A stretch of 64,000 nucleotides of DNA from contig DATKRO010000027.1 in NCBI GenBank assembly GCA_035532115.1, positions 8,823-72,822 on the forward strand, written 5' to 3'. The translations under genes were made by a program, and so were the position numbers. This stretch comes from Acaudatibacter sp035532115 (lineage in GTDB: Bacteria > Pseudomonadota > Alphaproteobacteria > Caulobacterales > Caulobacteraceae). The notes under the pieces were generated by a model. That model saw nothing but the letters and a program-made list of their open reading frames with translations. It ran no database searches and was not told where the DNA came from. This document shows, piece after piece, positions 40,389 through 48,527 of the stretch; position 1 is the stretch's first letter; every line of letters begins with the position of its first letter.

Positions 40389-40455
40389 CACAGGCGATCG
40401 CCATGGAGTCGGCTGCGGCAATCACCGCGCATCGACGAGGCGTCGATGCACGTCG

Positions 40456-40484
40456 TTGCGCAATGGCGGCGACGTCTCTATCTT
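40456..40484 (+). promoter_or_regulatory. Probable sigma-70-type promoter of rpoZ
   Basis: TTGCGC (40456-40461) and TATCTT (40479-40484) lie 17 bp apart, with the -10 28 bp before the rpoZ ATG. Each hexamer matches four consensus positions. It could drive rpoZ and rel together. Confidence 0.4.
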
Positions 40485-40512
40485 GGAGGCTTCCACCACA
40501 AGAGAGACTTCC

Positions 40513-40872
40513 ATGGCGCGCGTCACCGTCGAAGACTGCATCGACAAGATTCCCAATCGCTTTGGCCTGGTTCTGGCCGCGGCGCACCGGGCGCGGGCGA
40601 TCGCGGCTGGCGGCCAGATCCTGGTCGATCGCGACAACGACAAGAACCCGGTGGTGGCCCTGCGCGAAGTCGCCGACGACGTCGTCGACCCGGAGGAGCT
40701 GAGGGAGGCCCTGATCGCGGCGCTGCAACGCGTCGACGAGCACTCCGAGGCCGAGGAGGAAGCCGAGACCCTGGCGCTGCTGGCCGATCCGACGCACCGG
40801 CAGATGAGCGAGCAGGAACTGGTGCGCGCCCTGCAAAGCGACCGCGACGGCGGCCAGGAGGAGCGCTACTGA
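40513..40872 (+). CDS. rpoZ: RNA polymerase omega subunit
   Basis: A 119-residue omega subunit that helps assemble RNA polymerase and contributes to a ppGpp site. The conserved core is MARVTVEDCIDKIPNRFGLV followed by AAHRARAI, and VVALREVADDVV. The acidic C-terminal half is typical of alphaproteobacterial omega. ATG 40513 is the only suitable start. The gene lies 48 bp upstream of the preferred rel start, the same pairing found in many proteobacteria, and links ppGpp synthesis to one of its targets. Confidence 0.95.
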   Translation: MARVTVEDCIDKIPNRFGLVLAAAHRARAIAAGGQILVDRDNDKNPVVALREVADDVVDPEELREALIAALQRVDEHSEAEEEAETLALLADPTHRQMSEQELVRALQSDRDGGQEERY

Positions 40873-40919
40873 CCGCGGAGGCTCTAGGCCCGCTTCCCGT
40901 CAGGACGGCCCCGAAGGCC

Positions 40920-43145
40920 GTGCAGCCGAAGGCTGGACGGCCCAAGGACGGCCCGCCGGTCCCGCCCGACGCCCGGCGGTTCCTGCGCCAGTACGAACTG
41001 ATAGAACGGGTCAAGGCCTATGATCCGACGGCGGACGAGGCGCAGCTCAACCGCGCCTACGTCTACGCCATGCGCGCGCACGGCGCCCAGATCCGCGCCT
41101 CGGGCGATCCCTATTTCGCCCATCCCATCGAGGTGGCCGGCATCCTCACCGAATACCGGATGGATACGGCCACTATCGTCACCGCGCTGCTTCACGACGT
41201 CATCGAGGACACCGAGGTCACGCGCGAGGAGATCGGCCGGATCTTCGGCGAGGAGGTGGCCGAACTGGTGGAGGGCGTCACCAAGCTGTCGCGGCTCGAG
41301 CTCACCGCCGAATACAAGCGCCAGGCCGAGAACCTCAGGAAATTCATCCTCGCCATCTCGCGCGACGTGCGGGTGCTGCTGGTCAAGCTCGCCGACCGGC
41401 TGCACAACATGCGCACGCTGCACTTCCTGAAAGCGGCCGCCAAGCGCGAGCGCATCGCCCGCGAGACCCTCGAGATCTATGCGCCGCTCGCCCGCTCGAT
41501 CGGCTGCCATCGCATCTGCATCGAACTGGAGGAGCTGGCGTTCTCGCACCTCAATCCGGTGGCCCGCGATGCGATCATGCGGCGGCTGGACAAGCTGAGG
41601 ACCACCCAGGGCGAGGCGGTGGCCCTGGTCAGCAGGGAGGTGGCGGCGAAGCTCGAGCTGGAGGGCATTCCCGCCCGCGCCTTCGGCCGCGAGAAGCACC
41701 CCTATTCGATCTGGCGCAAGCTGCAGCGAAAGTCGATCGGCTTCTCGCAGCTTTCCGACATCTACGCCTTCCGCGTCATCGTCGACACCGAGGAGGACTG
41801 CTATCGGGCGCTCGGCGTCATCCATCGGGCCTGGTCCTGCGTGCCCGAGCGCTTCAAGGACTTCATCTCCACGCCCAAGCGCAACAACTACCGCTCGATC
41901 CACACGACGGTGGTGGGCCCGCGCGGCATGCGCATCGAGATGCAGATCCGCACCGAGGTGATGGACCGCGTCGCCGACGAGGGCGTCGCCGCCCACTGGC
42001 GCTACAAGAACGAGACCTATGGTTTCGATCCCGACGCCGCCGCCGCCGACGGCGGTCGCGACCCGCTGGTGAACCTTCGCCAGCTCGTCCAGGTGCTCGA
42101 GCACGGCGGCGATTCCGAGGAGCTGGTCGAGCACGCCAAGCTGGAGATGTTCCTCGACCAGTCGTTCGTGTTCACGCCCAAGGGCCGGCTGATCAGTCTT
42201 CCGCGCGGCGCCATGCCCCTCGATTTCGCCTATGCAGTCCACACCGACGTGGGCGACACCTGCGTCGGGGTGAAGATCAACGGCGAACTGCGGCCGCTGC
42301 GCACCGAGTTGCAGAATGGCGATGTCGTGGAGGTGATCCGGGGTCCCAAGCCCCAGGTTCCCGCCGACTGGCGCTCGCTCGCCATCACCGGCCGCGCCCG
42401 TTCGGCGATCCGCCGGCACATCCGCCAGACCGAGAAGGAGGAGTTCGCCCGGCTCGGGCGCGCCTCCGTCGACCAGGCGTTCGAACGCGCCGGCCGCGAT
42501 CGCGGCGAGGTCTCGTTGCGTCCGGCGCTGGAGCGGTTCGCCCTCAACGCCGATTCAGAGCTCTATGACGCGGTCGGCCGCGGGCGGATCGCTCCGGTGC
42601 AGGTGCTGGAGGCGGTGTTTCCAGGACTGAAGGAGGCCGAGCGCGCCGCCATCTCCGCCCGCCGCCGCATCGAGGACGGCAAGGGCGCGCGCTACTACGT
42701 CCGCGGCGGCGGTTCGACGCCCGGCGCGCTGCTGCACTTCGCGGCGTGCTGCAAGCCGGTGCCGGGCGACCGCATCGTCGGCATCGTCGAGCCGGACAAG
42801 GGTCTTGCCGTGCACGCCATCGACTGCCCCGAACTCGCCCGCTACGAGGACCAGGAAGCGCTGTGGCGCGACCTGCAGTGGACCCCCGAGGCCGAGCGCG
42901 ACACCCTTTCCCAGGCCCGCCTGCGCGCCACCATCCGCGACGCGCCGGGCGTGCTGGGGCAGGCCTGTTCCATCATCGGCGAGGCCGGCGGCAACATCGT
43001 CGGGCTGAACATGCACCACCGCCATTCCAACTTCTTCGACGCCGACATCGATATCGAGGTCAAGGACGCCCGCCACCTGACCCACATCGCCGCCGCCCTG
43101 CGCGCCTGCCCCTCGGTGGAGACGGTGGAGCGGGCGAGGGGATAG
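40920..43145 (+). CDS. Bifunctional (p)ppGpp synthetase/hydrolase (Rel/SpoT)
   Basis: A 741-residue RSH enzyme controlling the stringent response. Domains in order: HD hydrolase (about residues 50-200; HDVIEDTEVT and LADRLHNMRTL), synthetase (about 250-360; GFSQLSDIYAFRVIV, RFKDFISTPKRNNYRSIHT), TGS (about 410-470; FVFTPKGRLISLPRGAMPLD), a conserved-cysteine region (FAACCKPVPGDRIVGI) and a C-terminal ACT domain. RFKD corresponds to the RXKD motif of bifunctional enzymes, and the HD motif is intact. GTG 40920 is preferred; a CTG at 40869 overlapping the rpoZ stop is an alternative. Confidence 0.94.
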   Translation: MQPKAGRPKDGPPVPPDARRFLRQYELIERVKAYDPTADEAQLNRAYVYAMRAHGAQIRASGDPYFAHPIEVAGILTEYRMDTATIVTALLHDVIEDTEVTREEIGRIFGEEVAELVEGVTKLSRLELTAEYKRQAENLRKFILAISRDVRVLLVKLADRLHNMRTLHFLKAAAKRERIARETLEIYAPLARSIGCHRICIELEELAFSHLNPVARDAIMRRLDKLRTTQGEAVALVSREVAAKLELEGIPARAFGREKHPYSIWRKLQRKSIGFSQLSDIYAFRVIVDTEEDCYRALGVIHRAWSCVPERFKDFISTPKRNNYRSIHTTVVGPRGMRIEMQIRTEVMDRVADEGVAAHWRYKNETYGFDPDAAAADGGRDPLVNLRQLVQVLEHGGDSEELVEHAKLEMFLDQSFVFTPKGRLISLPRGAMPLDFAYAVHTDVGDTCVGVKINGELRPLRTELQNGDVVEVIRGPKPQVPADWRSLAITGRARSAIRRHIRQTEKEEFARLGRASVDQAFERAGRDRGEVSLRPALERFALNADSELYDAVGRGRIAPVQVLEAVFPGLKEAERAAISARRRIEDGKGARYYVRGGGSTPGALLHFAACCKPVPGDRIVGIVEPDKGLAVHAIDCPELARYEDQEALWRDLQWTPEAERDTLSQARLRATIRDAPGVLGQACSIIGEAGGNIVGLNMHHRHSNFFDADIDIEVKDARHLTHIAAALRACPSVETVERARG

Positions 43146-43222
43146 GGCGTTCCTCGCCTCCGCCATGGGAAGCCGCGTCCTCGAATCCGGACTGGCCTTT
43201 GCGGTGAACGCGTGTCAGTGAG

Positions 43223-43240
43223 TGTGTGGAGGCCTACACA
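43223..43240. promoter_or_regulatory. Inverted repeat over the vapB ribosome-binding site
   Basis: TGTGT (43223-43227) and ACACA (43236-43240) flank GGAGGCCT, which contains the vapB Shine-Dalgarno and the AGGCCT palindrome. A VapBC complex bound here, or an RNA hairpin, could limit expression of the pair. The arms are short. Confidence 0.35.
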
Positions 43241-43440
43241 TGGCAACTAACCTTTCGATAGATCCGACCCTGCTGGAACGCGCATTGAAGCTGGGCGGCG
43301 AGCGGACGAAGAAGGCGACGGTCACCAAGGCGCTCGAAGAGTTCATTGCGCGGCGCGAGCAGCGGCGGCTGCTCGGGCTTGTCCATCAGCTCGATTGGGA
43401 CAGTTCCTTCGACTACAAACGGGAGCGCTCGCAGGAGTGA
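43240..43440 (+). CDS. VapB-type antitoxin
   Basis: A 66-residue antitoxin from ATG 43240 with GGAGG at 43228-43232. The N-terminal ribbon-helix-helix (NLSIDPTLLERALKLGG, TKKATVTKALEEFIARREQR) matches the VapB family of the DUF2191 sort; the acidic C-terminal tail (LDWDSSFDYKRERSQE) would wrap into the toxin active site. Its stop overlaps the vapC GTG (GTGA). The locus is inserted between rel and pdxJ. Unlike the other toxin-antitoxin loci in the window, both partners appear intact. Confidence 0.88.
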   Translation: MATNLSIDPTLLERALKLGGERTKKATVTKALEEFIARREQRRLLGLVHQLDWDSSFDYKRERSQE

Positions 43441-43838
43441 CCCTGTTCGTCGATACCAGTACGTGGTCCCTGCTTCTGCGTCGCGACACCCCGGCCGAGA
43501 CGCCGCAGACGGTGCGGCTGCTGCGCGCGATCGAGGCGGGCGAAACCATCCTCACGACAGGTCTCGTCTTTCAGGAATTGCTCCACGGATTCGCCGGTCC
43601 GAGAGATCGTCAGCGGATCATCGATCGATTTTCTGCATTGCCCATGCTCGTCCCCGATCGGCGCGACCACATTGATGCGGCCGCGTTGCGCAATGCGTGC
43701 AGAGCCAAAGGTGTCCAGATCGGGACCATCGACGCCCTCTTGGCGTATTTGTGCATCCGACGCGGGCTGACGATGCTCACGTCGGATGGAGATTTCAGCC
43801 GCATCGCGAGCCATTCCCCCCTCGAGTTGTGGGCCTGA
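43437..43838 (+). CDS. VapC-type PIN-domain ribonuclease toxin
   Basis: A 133-residue PIN toxin starting at GTG 43437, overlapping the vapB stop. Acidic metal ligands are placed as in VapC: FVDTSTW (Asp near residue 5), VFQELLHG (Glu near 43), IGTIDALLAYLC (Asp near 100) and LTSDGDFSRIA (Asp near 118). VapC proteins cleave tRNA or rRNA; the target cannot be predicted. It forms a type II pair with the antitoxin directly upstream. Confidence 0.9.
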   Translation: MTLFVDTSTWSLLLRRDTPAETPQTVRLLRAIEAGETILTTGLVFQELLHGFAGPRDRQRIIDRFSALPMLVPDRRDHIDAAALRNACRAKGVQIGTIDALLAYLCIRRGLTMLTSDGDFSRIASHSPLELWA

Positions 43839-43887
43839 TCGTTTCGCGCTCTCGCGACTCGGTCAGTCGCTCGCTAAATGAAGAGGC

Positions 43888-44688
43888 ATGAGCAATGATA
43901 TCCGCGCTCCGGCGATCCTGGGCCTTGGCCAGCGGCGCCTGCGCCTGGGCGTCAACATCGACCACGTGGCCACCATCCGCAACGCCCGCGGCGAAGGCTA
44001 TCCGGATCCGGCGCGGGCCGCGGAGGCGGCGATGGCCGCCGGCGCGGACGGGATCACCGCGCACCTGCGCGAGGATCGCCGCCACATCTCCGACGCCGAC
44101 ATCGACGCCCTGGCGGCGCTGACCCGCAAGCGCGGCAAGCCGCTCAATCTGGAGATGGCGGTGACGCCGGAGATGCAGGCGATCGCGCTCGCCCACCGGC
44201 CGCACGCCGCCTGCCTGGTGCCCGAGCGGCGCGAGGAGGTCACCACCGAGGGCGGCCTCGACGTCGCCGGCCAGCACGATCGCGTCGCGCCCGCGGTGGC
44301 GACCCTGAAGGGCGCAGGCGTCCGGGTCTCGCTCTTCATCGAGGCCGATCCGCGCCAGATCGAGGCGGCGGAGGGCGTCGGCGCCCAGGTGGTCGAACTG
44401 CACACGGGCGCCTATTGCCTGGCGGTGCGGGAGCGCCGGCGCGAGGCCGCCGCCCTGCTGGCGGCGCTCGGCGAAGGCGCCCGCCAGGCGGCCGGCCTCG
44501 GCCTCGAGGTCCACGCGGGCCACGGCATCGACTACGAGACCGTGGGCGCCATCGCCGCCATCAGGGAACTGGCGGAACTCAACATCGGTCATTTCCTGGT
44601 CGGCGAAGCGATCTTCAGTGGCCTCGATCCGGCCATCCGCCGCATGCGCGCGCTGATGGACGCCGCGCGCGACGAGGCGGCGGCTTGA
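43888..44688 (+). CDS. pdxJ: Pyridoxine 5'-phosphate synthase
   Basis: A 266-residue TIM-barrel enzyme that joins 3-amino-2-oxopropyl phosphate with deoxyxylulose 5-phosphate to make pyridoxine 5'-phosphate. LGVNIDHVATIRNARG, ITAHLREDRRHISD, NLEMAVTPEM, CLVPERREEVTTEGGLDV and EVHAGHGIDYETV are family signatures. It is 49 bp after vapC and its stop overlaps the acpS start. It begins the pdxJ-acpS-lepB-rnc-era-recO series typical of Caulobacter relatives. Confidence 0.96.
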   Translation: MSNDIRAPAILGLGQRRLRLGVNIDHVATIRNARGEGYPDPARAAEAAMAAGADGITAHLREDRRHISDADIDALAALTRKRGKPLNLEMAVTPEMQAIALAHRPHAACLVPERREEVTTEGGLDVAGQHDRVAPAVATLKGAGVRVSLFIEADPRQIEAAEGVGAQVVELHTGAYCLAVRERRREAAALLAALGEGARQAAGLGLEVHAGHGIDYETVGAIAAIRELAELNIGHFLVGEAIFSGLDPAIRRMRALMDAARDEAAA

Positions 44689-45134
44689 TCATCGGCGTCG
44701 GGTCGGACCTGGTCGACATCCGCCGCGTCGAAAAGACGCTGGAGCGGTTCGGCGAGCGGTTCGCCGCGCGCATCTTCACCGAGCTGGAGCGGGCGCGCTC
44801 GGAGCGCAAGTCGGACCGGGCCGCCAGCTACGCCAAGCGCTTTGCGGCCAAGGAGGCCTGCGCCAAGGCGCTCGGCACCGGCATCCGCAGAGGCGTCTTC
44901 TGGCGGGACATGGGAGTGGTGAACGCCCGCTCCGGCCAGCCGACCATGGCGCTGGCCGGCGGCGCGGCCGTGCGGCTTTCGGCCTTGACCCCACCCGGCT
45001 GCGTCGCCAGAATCTTCGTCAGCCTCACCGACGATCATCCCTACGCCCAGGCCTTCGTGGTGATCGAGGCCGTCTTCCAGCGCGAGCACGAGTCAGCCGG
45101 CGAGGCGCTTGCCGCGGGGGTATCGAGCGGCTAG
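44685..45134 (+). CDS. acpS: Holo-[acyl-carrier-protein] synthase
   Basis: A 149-residue phosphopantetheinyl transferase that activates acyl carrier protein. GVGSDLVDIRRVEKTLERFG contains the catalytic Asp and KRFAAKEACAKALGTGI the catalytic Glu-Lys segment. The start is TTG 44685, overlapping the pdxJ stop (TTGA); the next residues IIGVGSDLVD confirm it. The C-terminus extends some 15 residues past the usual end. It lies between pdxJ and lepB, the conserved order. Confidence 0.93.
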   Translation: MIIGVGSDLVDIRRVEKTLERFGERFAARIFTELERARSERKSDRAASYAKRFAAKEACAKALGTGIRRGVFWRDMGVVNARSGQPTMALAGGAAVRLSALTPPGCVARIFVSLTDDHPYAQAFVVIEAVFQREHESAGEALAAGVSSG

Positions 45135-45165
45135 CTACGGCCCCTATCCGCAAGAGAAGCACTGC

Positions 45166-46056
45166 ATGAGCATGACCAAGGCCCGTTCCGCCGCCAAGCC
45201 CGCCAAGAAGCACGGGGCCGTCGGCGAGATGGTGGAGATCGTCAAGACGGTGATCTATGCGCTGCTGATCGCGCTGGTGCTGCGCGTCTTTCTGTTCCAG
45301 CCCTATACGATCCCATCGGCTTCGGAAGAGCCGAACCTCTACCGTGGCGACTACATCATCGTCTCCAAGTGGTCCTACGGCTGGAGCCAGAAGTCGGCGC
45401 CGTTCCTGGATCGGCTGGCCACCTTCATGCCGGGCCGCCTGCTGTTCACGCCGCCCAAGCGCGGCGACATCATCGTCTTCAAGCTGCCCTCGAGCGGCAG
45501 CATCGACTACATCAAGCGGCTGATCGGCATGCCCGGCGACCGCATCCAGATGAAGGGCGGCCGGCTCTACATCAACGACGTGGCGGTGAAGGAACAGCTG
45601 CTCGGCGCCCGCATGGGAGATCTCTCCAGCGGCTGGCAGCCGGTGCTGCGCTGGCGCGAGACCAACCCGGAGGGCCGCAGCTACGACATCCAGACGGCGC
45701 AGATCGAGGACAATCCCGGCGACAACACCGGCGTCTACGTGGTGCCGCCGCACTGCTATTTCATGATGGGCGACAATCGCGACGATTCGGCCGACAGCCG
45801 CTTCGATCCGGGGGTCTCGCCGGACGATCCCAAGCTCGGCGGCTGCGGCTGGAACAGCGCCGTCGACGCCAGCGTGGGCGATCAGACCGGCGTCGGCTTC
45901 GTCCCGGAAGAGAACCTGGTGGGCAAGGCGCAGATCGTACTGATGTCGTGGAACACCGGCGCGGAGGAAGGCGACACCTCCAAGGCGACGCTGTTCAAGC
46001 CATGGACCTGGATCACCGACGCCCGTCCGAGCCGGTTCTTCAAGGTGCTGCGCTGA
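45166..46056 (+). CDS. lepB: Signal peptidase I
   Basis: A 296-residue membrane protease that removes signal peptides from exported proteins. A single N-terminal TM helix spans about residues 25-46. The nucleophile Ser is retained in IPSASEEPNLYRGD, but the residue after it is Glu where most homologues have Met. The general-base Lys is in YIKRLIGMPGDRIQ, and the late box GDNRDDSADSR is intact. ATG 45166 was chosen by length. The end overlaps rnc if that gene starts at ATG 46002. Confidence 0.93.
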   Translation: MSMTKARSAAKPAKKHGAVGEMVEIVKTVIYALLIALVLRVFLFQPYTIPSASEEPNLYRGDYIIVSKWSYGWSQKSAPFLDRLATFMPGRLLFTPPKRGDIIVFKLPSSGSIDYIKRLIGMPGDRIQMKGGRLYINDVAVKEQLLGARMGDLSSGWQPVLRWRETNPEGRSYDIQTAQIEDNPGDNTGVYVVPPHCYFMMGDNRDDSADSRFDPGVSPDDPKLGGCGWNSAVDASVGDQTGVGFVPEENLVGKAQIVLMSWNTGAEEGDTSKATLFKPWTWITDARPSRFFKVLR

Positions 46057-46754
46057 CCGAGGGCCAGGACCGTCGCGCCTCGGCGGTCGCCGAGCTGGAG
46101 CAGCGCCTTGGCCATGTGTTCGGTGACCGCGCCCTGATCGAAACGGCCCTGACCCACGCCAGCGTCGGCAGGGGCGCCGCCGACAACGAGCGCCTGGAGT
46201 TCCTGGGAGATAGGGTTCTGGCCCTGGTGGTCAGCGAGGCGCTGCTGGCCCGCGAGCCCTCGGCGGACGCCGGTGGACTCTCCAAGCGCCTGCACGTGCT
46301 GGTCAGCCGCGAGGCCTGTGCGCAGGTGGCGCGCGCCCTCGGCGTCGGCGCGGCGCTGCGGCTGCCAGGCGCCGAGACCCGGCGCGGGGCGCGCGAACAG
46401 ACCCGCATCCTCGCCGACGCCTGCGAGGCGGTGATCGCCGCGCTCTATGTCGACGCCGGGCTGGAGGCGGCGCGCAAGGTGGTGACGGCGCTCTGGACGC
46501 CGCTGCTGGAGGCGCCGCACGACGAGCGCGCCGCCAATCCGAAATCGCGGCTGCAGGAATGGGCCGCCGCCTCGGCCCTGGGCGCGCCGGCGTACCGATT
46601 GATCTCGCGCGAAGGTCCGGACCACGCGCCGGTGTTCACGGTGGCGGTCGAACTGCCGGGCGCGCCAGGCGCCAATGCCAGCGCCGGCTCGCTCCAGGCG
46701 GCCGAGAAGGCCGCCGCCCTGGCGCTGCTGACCAGGATCGAGGACCAGACGTGA
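46002..46754 (+). CDS. rnc: Ribonuclease III
   Basis: An RNase III of 250 residues if ATG 46002 is used. The catalytic domain has NERLEFLGDRVLALVVSEAL and TRILADACEAVIAALYVDAG with the acidic metal ligands; a double-stranded RNA-binding domain follows (NPKSRLQEWAAAS to AEKAAALALL). It processes rRNA precursors and degrades duplex RNA. No ATG, GTG or TTG lies between 46002 and the conserved domain, but homology begins near a CTG at 46053 that overlaps the lepB stop, so the true start may be that CTG. The stop overlaps the era GTG. Confidence 0.9.
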   Translation: MDLDHRRPSEPVLQGAALTEGQDRRASAVAELEQRLGHVFGDRALIETALTHASVGRGAADNERLEFLGDRVLALVVSEALLAREPSADAGGLSKRLHVLVSREACAQVARALGVGAALRLPGAETRRGAREQTRILADACEAVIAALYVDAGLEAARKVVTALWTPLLEAPHDERAANPKSRLQEWAAASALGAPAYRLISREGPDHAPVFTVAVELPGAPGANASAGSLQAAEKAAALALLTRIEDQT

Positions 46755-47683
46755 CCCGCGCCGGATTTGCCGCCGTGATCGGGGCGCCGAACGCGGGCAA
46801 GTCCACCCTGGTCAACCGCCTGGTGGGCTCGAAGGTGTCGATCGTCACCCAGAAGGTCCAGACCACGCGCTTTCCGGTGCGCGGCGTCGCCATGCTGGAC
46901 GAGAGCCAGATCGTCCTCGTCGACACGCCGGGGATCTTCCAGCCGCGCCGTCGGCTCGACCGGGCCATGGTGCGCGCCGCCTGGGGCGGGGCCCAGGACG
47001 CCGACGCAATCGTCCACCTCGTCGACGCCGAGGCGGAACTCGCCGCCGGCCAGCCGGGCGCCAGGGCCGCCGAGCGCAAGGCGGCCGCGGACGTGCGCAC
47101 CATCGTCGAGGGGCTGAAGGCGGCGCGGCTCGGCGCCATCCTGGCGTTGAACAAGATCGACAAGGTGCGCCGCGAGGCGTTGCTGGCCCTGGCGCAGCGG
47201 TTCTCGGCGAGCGGCGCCTACGGTGAGGTGTTCATGATCTCCGCCGCGGACGGTTCGGGCGTCGAGGACCTGAAGCGGCGGCTTGCGGCTCTGATGCCGC
47301 AAGGGCCATGGCTCTACCCCGAGGATCAGGCGGCCGACCTTCCGGCGCGGCTGCTGGCGGCCGAGATCACCCGCGAGAAGCTCTACCTGCGCGTCCACGA
47401 GGAGCTGCCCTATTCCGCGGGCGTGGAGACCACCGAGTTCGAAGAGCGCCCGGACGGCTCGGCGCGCATCGAGCAGACCATCTTCGTCGAGCGCGACGGC
47501 CAGCGCGCCATCCTGATCGGCAAGGGAGGGGCGACGCTGAAGTGGATCGGCCAGGCATCGCGCCGGGAACTGGGGGAGATTCTCGGCCGCCGCGTGCACC
47601 TCTTCCTGACCGTCAAGGTGAGAGCGAACTGGGCGGACGAGCGCGCCACGTTCCGCGACCTGGGGCTGGAATTCGATGTCTAG
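46751..47683 (+). CDS. era: GTPase Era
   Basis: A 310-residue GTPase needed for 30S ribosome maturation. G1 is GAPNAGKST, G3 DTPG, G4 NKID and the G5 segment ISAADG; the effector region QKVQTTRFPVRGV replaces the usual TRxxxxGI stretch conservatively. The C-terminal KH domain contains ILIGKGGATLKWIGQASR. It starts at GTG 46751, overlapping the rnc stop (GTGA), which keeps the two ribosome-maturation genes coupled. Confidence 0.96.
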   Translation: MTRAGFAAVIGAPNAGKSTLVNRLVGSKVSIVTQKVQTTRFPVRGVAMLDESQIVLVDTPGIFQPRRRLDRAMVRAAWGGAQDADAIVHLVDAEAELAAGQPGARAAERKAAADVRTIVEGLKAARLGAILALNKIDKVRREALLALAQRFSASGAYGEVFMISAADGSGVEDLKRRLAALMPQGPWLYPEDQAADLPARLLAAEITREKLYLRVHEELPYSAGVETTEFEERPDGSARIEQTIFVERDGQRAILIGKGGATLKWIGQASRRELGEILGRRVHLFLTVKVRANWADERATFRDLGLEFDV

Positions 47684-47725
47684 CCGCCCGGCCTGCGGCC
47701 GCTGCGGCGCCGGCGCGCGGCGCTG

Positions 47726-48457
47726 ATGGAGTTCGAAGACGACGCCTTCGTACTGACGGCTCGCGCCTACGGCGAGACCGGCGGCATCGTCGAGCTGCTG
47801 ACCGCGCAACACGGCAAGTACGCCGCCCACGTCGCCGGCGCCGCCTCGCGGCGGATGAAGCCGCTGCTGCAACCCGGCGCCCGGGTCACGGCGCGCTTTC
47901 GCGCCCGCACGTCCGAGCAACTGGGCTCGGCGGTGCTGGAAGCGGCGGGGGAGGGGCCGGCCGCGATCTTCGACGACGCCGTCGCGCTCGCAGGGCTCTC
48001 GTCGGCGGCGGCCGTCGCCGGCGGCGCCCTGCCCGAACGCGAGCCGCATGCCGGCGCCTTCCTGGGCTTCGAGGCCCTGGTCGCCCAGCTCGACGCCCCG
48101 CAGATCTGGCCCGCGGTCTATGTGCGCTTCGAGGCCGGGCTGCTGGCCGACCTCGGCTTCGGCCTCGACCTGTCGCGCTGCGCGGTCACCGGCGCCGTGG
48201 ACGACCTCGTCTTCGTCAGTCCGCGCACGGGGCGGGCCGTCAGCGCCGCGGCCGGGGCGCAATATCGCGAACGCCTGCTGGCGCTGCCGCGCTTCCTGCT
48301 GGCCTCGCAAGGCGGCCTGGCCCAAGGCGACGTCGGCGCCGGGCTGAAGCTCACCGGCCATTTCCTGGAACGCTCGGTGTTCGCCGCCCTGAACCGCCCC
48401 CTGCCTGCGGCGCGGCAATGGCTGATCGAGCGGCTGGCGGGCGCCGGGCGGCTCTGA
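47726..48457 (+). CDS. recO: DNA repair protein RecO
   Basis: A 243-residue recombination mediator that helps RecR load RecA on SSB-coated DNA. The N-terminal OB fold shows ALTARAYGETGGIVELLT-type text (VLTARAYGETGGIVELLTAQ) followed by HVAGAASRRMKPLLQPGARV. The C-terminal helical domain carries the expected FEAGLLADLGFGLDLSRCA. ATG 47726 gives normal length. It follows era by 42 bp on the same strand. Confidence 0.92.
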   Translation: MEFEDDAFVLTARAYGETGGIVELLTAQHGKYAAHVAGAASRRMKPLLQPGARVTARFRARTSEQLGSAVLEAAGEGPAAIFDDAVALAGLSSAAAVAGGALPEREPHAGAFLGFEALVAQLDAPQIWPAVYVRFEAGLLADLGFGLDLSRCAVTGAVDDLVFVSPRTGRAVSAAAGAQYRERLLALPRFLLASQGGLAQGDVGAGLKLTGHFLERSVFAALNRPLPAARQWLIERLAGAGRL

Positions 48458-48527
48458 AGCGGGACGAGGCCGTCCCGCCCGCGTCGCGCGTCTGGACAGC
48501 AGCGGGGAGTCAGGCGATGCGGAAGCC

